Source: UBA1941 sp046329555 (GTDB lineage: Bacteria > Bacteroidota > Bacteroidia > Chitinophagales > LD1). Taken from it: 64,000 nucleotides of DNA. The notes under the pieces are model-generated. The model made no database searches, was not told the origin of the DNA, and saw only the letters and a list, made by a program, of their open reading frames with translations. The translations under genes and the position numbers were made by a program. How positions within the stretch are numbered: the stretch's first letter is position 1; each line of letters begins with the position of its first letter. The stretch is from contig JAXLUK010000002.1 in NCBI GenBank assembly GCA_046329555.1, forward strand, positions 496,001-560,000, written 5' to 3'. Shown here piece after piece: positions 60,024-64,000 of the stretch.

Positions 60024-60722
60024 CTATAAGCCGTTAAACGAAATGCCTACGGCAAACTCGTGCACATCGGGCCCGCGGCCGCCTTTGAACACGCCTAAAA
60101 CGCCGTAATAGGCCGTTAAATTAAAACTGCTGTAACCAATGCGCAGCGTGGGCCCTAAACGGAATAAATTAAAATCGGGATAGGGCTTCAACTTGATAGT
60201 TTGATTGGGCGTTTTGGTGGTTTGCTTGGTGTGCGCATCTACCCTGATGCCGGCCTTAAACCCAATATTAAATTTCCAGCACTGATCTAATTTATCGCGA
60301 TTGGTGCGGATGCGCAACTCCAGCGGCAAATCAATATACGTCAGCGCCACTTTATTCACTTTGTAATTATCGTAATTGGAAATAGGCGTGAACTTGGCTC
60401 CGGATCCCGAAGAGTCAGTTAATGCTGAATTGCTGTAAATATTCACACAGCCTACCCCTAAACCGGCTGCAAAACTCACGCGCGATTTTTTAATGCGTAG
60501 ATCGTACATAAAATAGGCGTTAAACCCGCGGGAATACCAACGGATTTTCATGCCCGGAATATTGTGAATCCAGTTGGTGCCCAAAAAATCAAGCACGATG
60601 CGGTCGCGCGGAACAATTTTCAGCGTTTTCTTAGCCGCAATCGGCACCCGAAACGAATCTACCTGCGCCTGTACCGAAATTACAGCCACGCATAGCGCCA
60701 GCATCACAATCAGCTTCTTCAT
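60024..60722 (-). CDS. Outer membrane beta-barrel protein
   Basis: 232 residues from ATG 60722, which opens a signal peptide (MKKLIVMLALCVAVISVQAQ). Alternating strands (FNAYFMYDLRIKK, VSFAAGLGVGCVNIY, ALTYIDLPLELRIRTN, LGPTLRIGYSSFNLTAYYGV) and the end HEFAVGISFNGL fit the PorT-like/OMP_b-brl class of small Bacteroidota barrels. Function unknown. It is divergent from the M28 peptidase gene. Confidence 0.78.
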   Translation of the reverse strand: MKKLIVMLALCVAVISVQAQVDSFRVPIAAKKTLKIVPRDRIVLDFLGTNWIHNIPGMKIRWYSRGFNAYFMYDLRIKKSRVSFAAGLGVGCVNIYSNSALTDSSGSGAKFTPISNYDNYKVNKVALTYIDLPLELRIRTNRDKLDQCWKFNIGFKAGIRVDAHTKQTTKTPNQTIKLKPYPDFNLFRLGPTLRIGYSSFNLTAYYGVLGVFKGGRGPDVHEFAVGISFNGL

Positions 60723-60825
60723 AAGCGGGCAAAAGTAAGAAAATAGCCATAGGCGCCACCTCCCTAACATATTTTAGCTTCACCTGCCGCCCTCGCCACA
60801 CCCTCTTTTTTCTTTCTTTGCAGCT

Positions 60826-61845
60826 ATGTTCAAACTCCGTTTCCTGATGCCGGCGGCGCTGGCGTTCACCCTCAGCAGTTGTCAATGGTTCAACCATCAG
60901 GCTCCGGCAACACCAGCCGAAACCCCTACCGAAACCCCGCTGGCCGCCTCGCCCGAATTTAATGCCGATACGGCCTTCGCCTTCGTAAAAGCACAGACCG
61001 ATTTCGGTCCGCGCACGCCAAACTCGGCCGCGCACGATAAATGCGCTACCTTTATTGCTTCCACCGCCCGCCGCTATGCCGATACGGTTTATATCCAATC
61101 CTACACAGCTACCGGTTTTGATGGCAAGGCGCTGGCCTCGAAAAATATTATCGCCTCCTTCAATCCGGGCGTACAGCCGCGGGTGTATGTGAGCGCGCAC
61201 TGGGATACACGCCCGTTTGCGGATCAGGATGACAACAACAAAGATCAACCCATTGATGGCGCCAACGATGGCGGCAGTGGCGTGGCCGTAATGCTGGAGG
61301 CCTTGCGCAGCATGCAGGCGCAGCGCCCTGATATTGGGGTTGATTTCATTTTCTTTGACAGTGAAGATTACGGACAGCCGCAATCCAGCACGCTGCCGCC
61401 GGTAGAGAACAGTTATTGCCTGGGCTCGCAGTACTGGGCCACTCACTTACATGTGCCGGGCTACAAAGCTGATTTTGGCATCAACCTCGATATGGTGGGC
61501 TCGGCTGATGCGGTGTTCCTGCGCGAGCAAACCAGCGTGAGCTATGCCGATTGGGCCAGTCAGTTTGTATGGAATGTGGCGGGCCGTCTGGGTTTTAGCA
61601 GCCTGTTTCAAAACCGCATCGCGCCCGGCGTTACCGACGATCATTTGTACGTGAACCGATTGGCCAATATTCCGTCGATTGATATCATCCATTATTCCGA
61701 AAATGGGTTTGGCAGTTATTGGCATACCCACCGCGATAATTTGCAGGTGATTAGCAAGGAAACGCTTCGCATGGTGGGCAAAACCGTGGTGCAGAGTATT
61801 TATCAGTACAGCGCCGAGAAAAAACCGGCTACCGCCAGCAAATAA
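60826..61845 (+). CDS. M28 family peptidase / glutaminyl cyclase-like lipoprotein
   Basis: 339 residues with a lipoprotein signal (Cys19 in FTLSSC). Zinc-ligand motifs in order: SAHWDTRPFAD (H, near 125), GANDGGSGVAVMLE (D), DFIFFDSEDYG (E/D), LDMVGS (D) and SYWHTHRDN (H). This is the M28 set that also occurs in bacterial glutaminyl-peptide cyclotransferases, so either aminopeptidase or pyroglutamate-forming activity is possible. Located in the periplasm or outer membrane. Confidence 0.87.
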   Translation: MFKLRFLMPAALAFTLSSCQWFNHQAPATPAETPTETPLAASPEFNADTAFAFVKAQTDFGPRTPNSAAHDKCATFIASTARRYADTVYIQSYTATGFDGKALASKNIIASFNPGVQPRVYVSAHWDTRPFADQDDNNKDQPIDGANDGGSGVAVMLEALRSMQAQRPDIGVDFIFFDSEDYGQPQSSTLPPVENSYCLGSQYWATHLHVPGYKADFGINLDMVGSADAVFLREQTSVSYADWASQFVWNVAGRLGFSSLFQNRIAPGVTDDHLYVNRLANIPSIDIIHYSENGFGSYWHTHRDNLQVISKETLRMVGKTVVQSIYQYSAEKKPATASK

Positions 61846-61863
61846 ACCATACACCATCCCCCC

Positions 61864-62022
61864 CGACTCCGTAGGAGTCGCATCTCTGTAGCAACCACAC
61901 GCTATTTCCACCCGACCCCATCGGGGTCGCATAGCCGTAAACCAAATGCCATCCCCCCGACTCCGTAGGAGTCGCATGTCTGTAACAACCATGCGCCATT
62001 TCCCCCGACCCCATCGGGGTCG
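61864..62022. repeat. Alternating 17-bp palindromes downstream of the M28 gene
   Basis: CGACTCCGTAGGAGTCG at 61864-61880 and 61958-61974 alternates with CGACCCCATCGGGGTCG at 61913-61929 and 62006-62022, spaced about 45-50 bases. Each is followed by CAT and a TGTA-type tail. The palindromes differ by paired changes that keep the stem. This resembles REP/BIME clusters. Confidence 0.85.
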
Positions 62023-62165
62023 CATATCTGTAGCGCATATTTGTAAACCGATGCGCCAATTATCATTGGGAATTTTTTGGCGTGCCCCCTGCAACCGCCG
62101 CGCAGGGTAAAATACATCCGAAAAATTAGCTGGCGGTTTTCGGGGTCGCGCTGTACGCTACAATC

Positions 62166-62270
62166 TTTTTTGTAGCAGCAGCAATTGACTTACGATGTTT
62201 CCAATACACTTTAGCTCACAACTCCTACCGTTCCAACATCGTAAGTCTTTACTGATGCTGCTACAAAAAA
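62166..62270. repeat. Nested inverted repeat (cruciform) beside glyS
   Basis: Outer arms TTTTTTGTAGCAGCA (62166-62180) and TGCTGCTACAAAAAA (62256-62270); inner arms ACTTACGATGTT (62188-62199) and AACATCGTAAGT (62235-62246). The inner stem is a variant of the hairpin repeat at 11155 and 59353, with a compensated A-T to G-C pair. On the minus strand it could terminate glyS, about 45 bases after its stop; on the plus strand it could end transcription from the M28 gene. Confidence 0.75.
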
Positions 62271-62313
62271 GGATTTTCGCTCCCATCGCTCACGCTAAGC
62301 GCTAGGCCACCAA

Positions 62314-63846
62314 TCAAAACGACGCTCTTACTTGCTGCAACAACAACACCGGCAAGGCATCCATGGCAATACGCTCCTGCGACATACTGTCGCGATGACG
62401 CAACGTTACGGTGTTATCTTCCAACGTTTGATGATCTACCGTGATACAGAAAGGCGTGCCCAAGGCATCCTGCCTGCGGTAACGCTTTCCAATAGAATCT
62501 TTTTCGTCGTAAAAACAATAATGGTCGGCGCGCAACAACTGCAATACCTCGCGGGCTTTTTCCGGCAAACCATCTTTCTTCACCAATGGTAAAACCGCTG
62601 CCTTAATAGGCGCTAAAAATGCCGGGAACCGCAACACGGTGCGCTCGGTGCCATCAGGCAGTTTTTCCACTTCATAGCTATTGCTCATGACCGCTAAAAA
62701 GGTACGGTTCAAACCGATAGACGTCTCAATCACATAAGGCACATAGCTTTCATTCAATTCGTGATCGAAATACTGTAGCTTTTTACCGCTCAGTTCCTGA
62801 TGTTGTTTTAAATCAAAATCAGTGCGCGAGTGAATACCTTCAATCTCTTTAAATCCAAACGGGAAATTAAATTGAATATCTACGGCTGCATTGGCGTAAT
62901 GCGCCAGTTTTAAATGGTCATAGAACTTTAAATCTGCTTCGCCAAAACCCATGGAGCGATGCCACTTCATGCGCGCTTCCTTCCAGTGCCGGTACCATTC
63001 CATTTCCGTTCCGGGGCGAACGAAGAATTGCATCTCCATTTGTTCAAATTCCCGCGTTCTGAAAATAAACTGGCGCGCTACAATTTCATTTCTAAACGCC
63101 TTGCCCACCTGCGCAATCCCAAAGGGAATGCGCTGCCTGGAAGTATTCAGCACATTAAGAAAATTCACAAAAATGCCCTGAGCGGTTTCCGGACGCAGAT
63201 AGATGGTGTCGCTATCTTCTGCTACCGAACCCATTTGCGTGCTAAACATCAAATTAAACTGACGCACTTCGGTCCAATTGCGCGTGCCGCTGATAGGGCA
63301 GGCAATCTCCAGATCAATAATCAATTGCCGCAGTCCGTCCATATCATTGGCTTCCATGGCCGCTTTAAATCGGGTTTCAGTTTGCTGTAGCTTGTCTTTC
63401 AGGCGCAACACATTCGGATTCGTAGCCATGAACTTGTCGTGATCAAAGGCATCGCCGAATTTTTTCTTCGCTTTCTCCGCCTCCTTGTTCATTTTCTCCT
63501 CCATCTTATCCATGGCCTCTTCAATCAACACATCGGCGCGGTACCGCTTCTTGGAATCTTTATTATCCACCAATGGATCATTAAACGCATCTACGTGCCC
63601 ACTGGCTTTCCACGTTTTCGGGTGCATGAAAATAGCGGCATCGATACCCACGATATTCTCGTTGAGCTGCACCATACTCTTCCACCAATAATCCTGAATG
63701 TTCTTTTTCAATTCAATTCCGTACGGGCCGTAGTCGTACACCGCACCCAGTCCGTCATAAATTTCTGATGACGGAAAAATGAATCCGTATTCCTTACAGT
63801 GAGAAATAATTTCCTGAAAAAAATTCGCCGAATAGGTCTTGCTCAT
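62314..63846 (-). CDS. glyS: Glycyl-tRNA synthetase (alpha2 class II type)
   Basis: 510 residues from ATG 63846 (MSKTYSANFFQEIISHCKEYGFIFPSSEIY); the longer frame adds 13 unrelated residues. Class II motifs: EIYDGLGAVYDYGPYG early, FRNEIVARQFIFRTREFEQMEMQFF (motif 2 region) near residue 255, and IETSIGLNRTFLAVM (motif 3) near 385, then the anticodon-binding domain. It charges tRNA-Gly as a homodimer. The name glyS or glyQS is used for this single-chain form. Confidence 0.95.
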   Translation of the reverse strand: MSKTYSANFFQEIISHCKEYGFIFPSSEIYDGLGAVYDYGPYGIELKKNIQDYWWKSMVQLNENIVGIDAAIFMHPKTWKASGHVDAFNDPLVDNKDSKKRYRADVLIEEAMDKMEEKMNKEAEKAKKKFGDAFDHDKFMATNPNVLRLKDKLQQTETRFKAAMEANDMDGLRQLIIDLEIACPISGTRNWTEVRQFNLMFSTQMGSVAEDSDTIYLRPETAQGIFVNFLNVLNTSRQRIPFGIAQVGKAFRNEIVARQFIFRTREFEQMEMQFFVRPGTEMEWYRHWKEARMKWHRSMGFGEADLKFYDHLKLAHYANAAVDIQFNFPFGFKEIEGIHSRTDFDLKQHQELSGKKLQYFDHELNESYVPYVIETSIGLNRTFLAVMSNSYEVEKLPDGTERTVLRFPAFLAPIKAAVLPLVKKDGLPEKAREVLQLLRADHYCFYDEKDSIGKRYRRQDALGTPFCITVDHQTLEDNTVTLRHRDSMSQERIAMDALPVLLLQQVRASF

Positions 63847-63877
63847 AGCCGGCGAATATAGCAAAAGCGCGTGCCGG

Positions 63878-64000
63878 TTATTCAAACATATCCTTTACGC
63901 GGTCAAAAAAACCGCGCTCTACTTTCACGTCTTTCTTTGGCGCAAAGTTCGGTGCATCGCGCAGCTTTTCCAGCAGCTTGGTTTCTTCGGCTGATAAATG
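63878..64000 (-). CDS. dnaJ: Chaperone DnaJ (C-terminal end, runs off window)
   Basis: The last 40 residues only: HLSAEETKLLEKLRDAPNFA, then PKK and a basic stretch, ending in GFFDRVKDMFE. This LSxEE-x2-LLEKL-x-(N/D)xPNF and FFDR(M/V)K-x-(M/F)F tail is typical of Bacteroidota DnaJ. It is a Hsp40 co-chaperone of DnaK. The J-domain and zinc repeats are outside the window, so the call rests on the tail alone. Same strand as glyS, upstream of it. Confidence 0.7.
   Translation of the reverse strand, partial: HLSAEETKLLEKLRDAPNFAPKKDVKVERGFFDRVKDMFE

Noticed and set aside
61447..62117. Several minus-strand frames over the palindrome cluster (DPDGVGG, CDSYGVGG repeats)
   Set aside because: They only read through the 17-bp palindromes and the antisense of the M28 gene.

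Overview
The window looks like a chromosomal segment of a Bacteroidota bacterium, probably of the Chitinophagales/Sphingobacteriales kind (inference). Direct support: T9SS type A C-terminal sorting domains (about 0.3 and 19 kb), a SusC/SusD pair (32.5-37.2 kb), gliding-motility genes gldE and gldD in the usual mutY-ssb-gldE-gldD order (41.7-45.3 kb), and Bacteroidota-style -7 promoter boxes of the form TAnnTTTG directly upstream of many genes. No rRNA or tRNA gene was recognised.

Core blocks: purH end, an Omp28-like secreted protein, yqeY-cvpA-pabA-hisB(N)-recX, dnaN, a glycosyltransferase cluster, rpmH-rnpA and an LRR protein (0-10.9 kb); hppA, an M61 peptidase, mutS, an MDR oxidoreductase, a TPR protein, the SusCD operon, a sodium:solute symporter, a LOG-family protein, an M23 peptidase, HU, mutY-ssb-gldE-gldD, cysS and a parvulin isomerase (21.4-50.4 kb); a beta-barrel protein, an M28 peptidase, glyS and the end of dnaJ (60-64 kb).

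Two accessory islands (11.0-21.4 and 50.5-59.6 kb) interrupt this core and are the most interesting part. Island 2 is built like an integron. A tyrosine recombinase with an IntI-like C-terminal end (58.1-59.3 kb, now split by a 198-bp MITE) is divergent from a row of genes that all point away from it: a DUF262/DUF1524 GmrSD-like restriction protein and two unknown proteins. Each of these genes is followed by an imperfect inverted repeat of about 130 bp bounded by GTTA/TAAC cores, resembling attC sites. Between integrase and first gene lies a 126-bp leader ending in GTTAGCGG. Island 1 carries a second copy of this leader in inverted orientation (about 87% identical by hand alignment, diverging right after GTTAGCGG), followed by co-directional genes: GNAT + SemiSWEET, an EF-Tu-domain-III-like protein, a pentapeptide-repeat protein, Fic, a T9SS protein and an Abi_2/HEPN protein. 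Island 1 has no integrase. Both leaders are flanked on the outside by the same 67-69-bp hairpin and the same GC-rich repeat, so the islands look like an inverted duplication of one integron-like platform.

The islands are heavily colonised by mobile DNA. IS1182-like copies or relics sit in the core of attC-like sites, an IS4-like element lies between repeats, and a recurring composite (structured GC-rich block followed by the antisense 5' end of an IS1182-type transposase) precedes several genes. Other curiosities are a 300-bp tract with about thirty TCGA motifs, alternating compensatory hairpins downstream of the M28 peptidase gene, a nested cruciform beside glyS, a parE toxin gene with a single in-frame stop, and a minus-strand terminator for the Sus operon embedded in the coding end of the convergent TPR gene. 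Functions are assigned from motifs seen by eye; no database search was possible.
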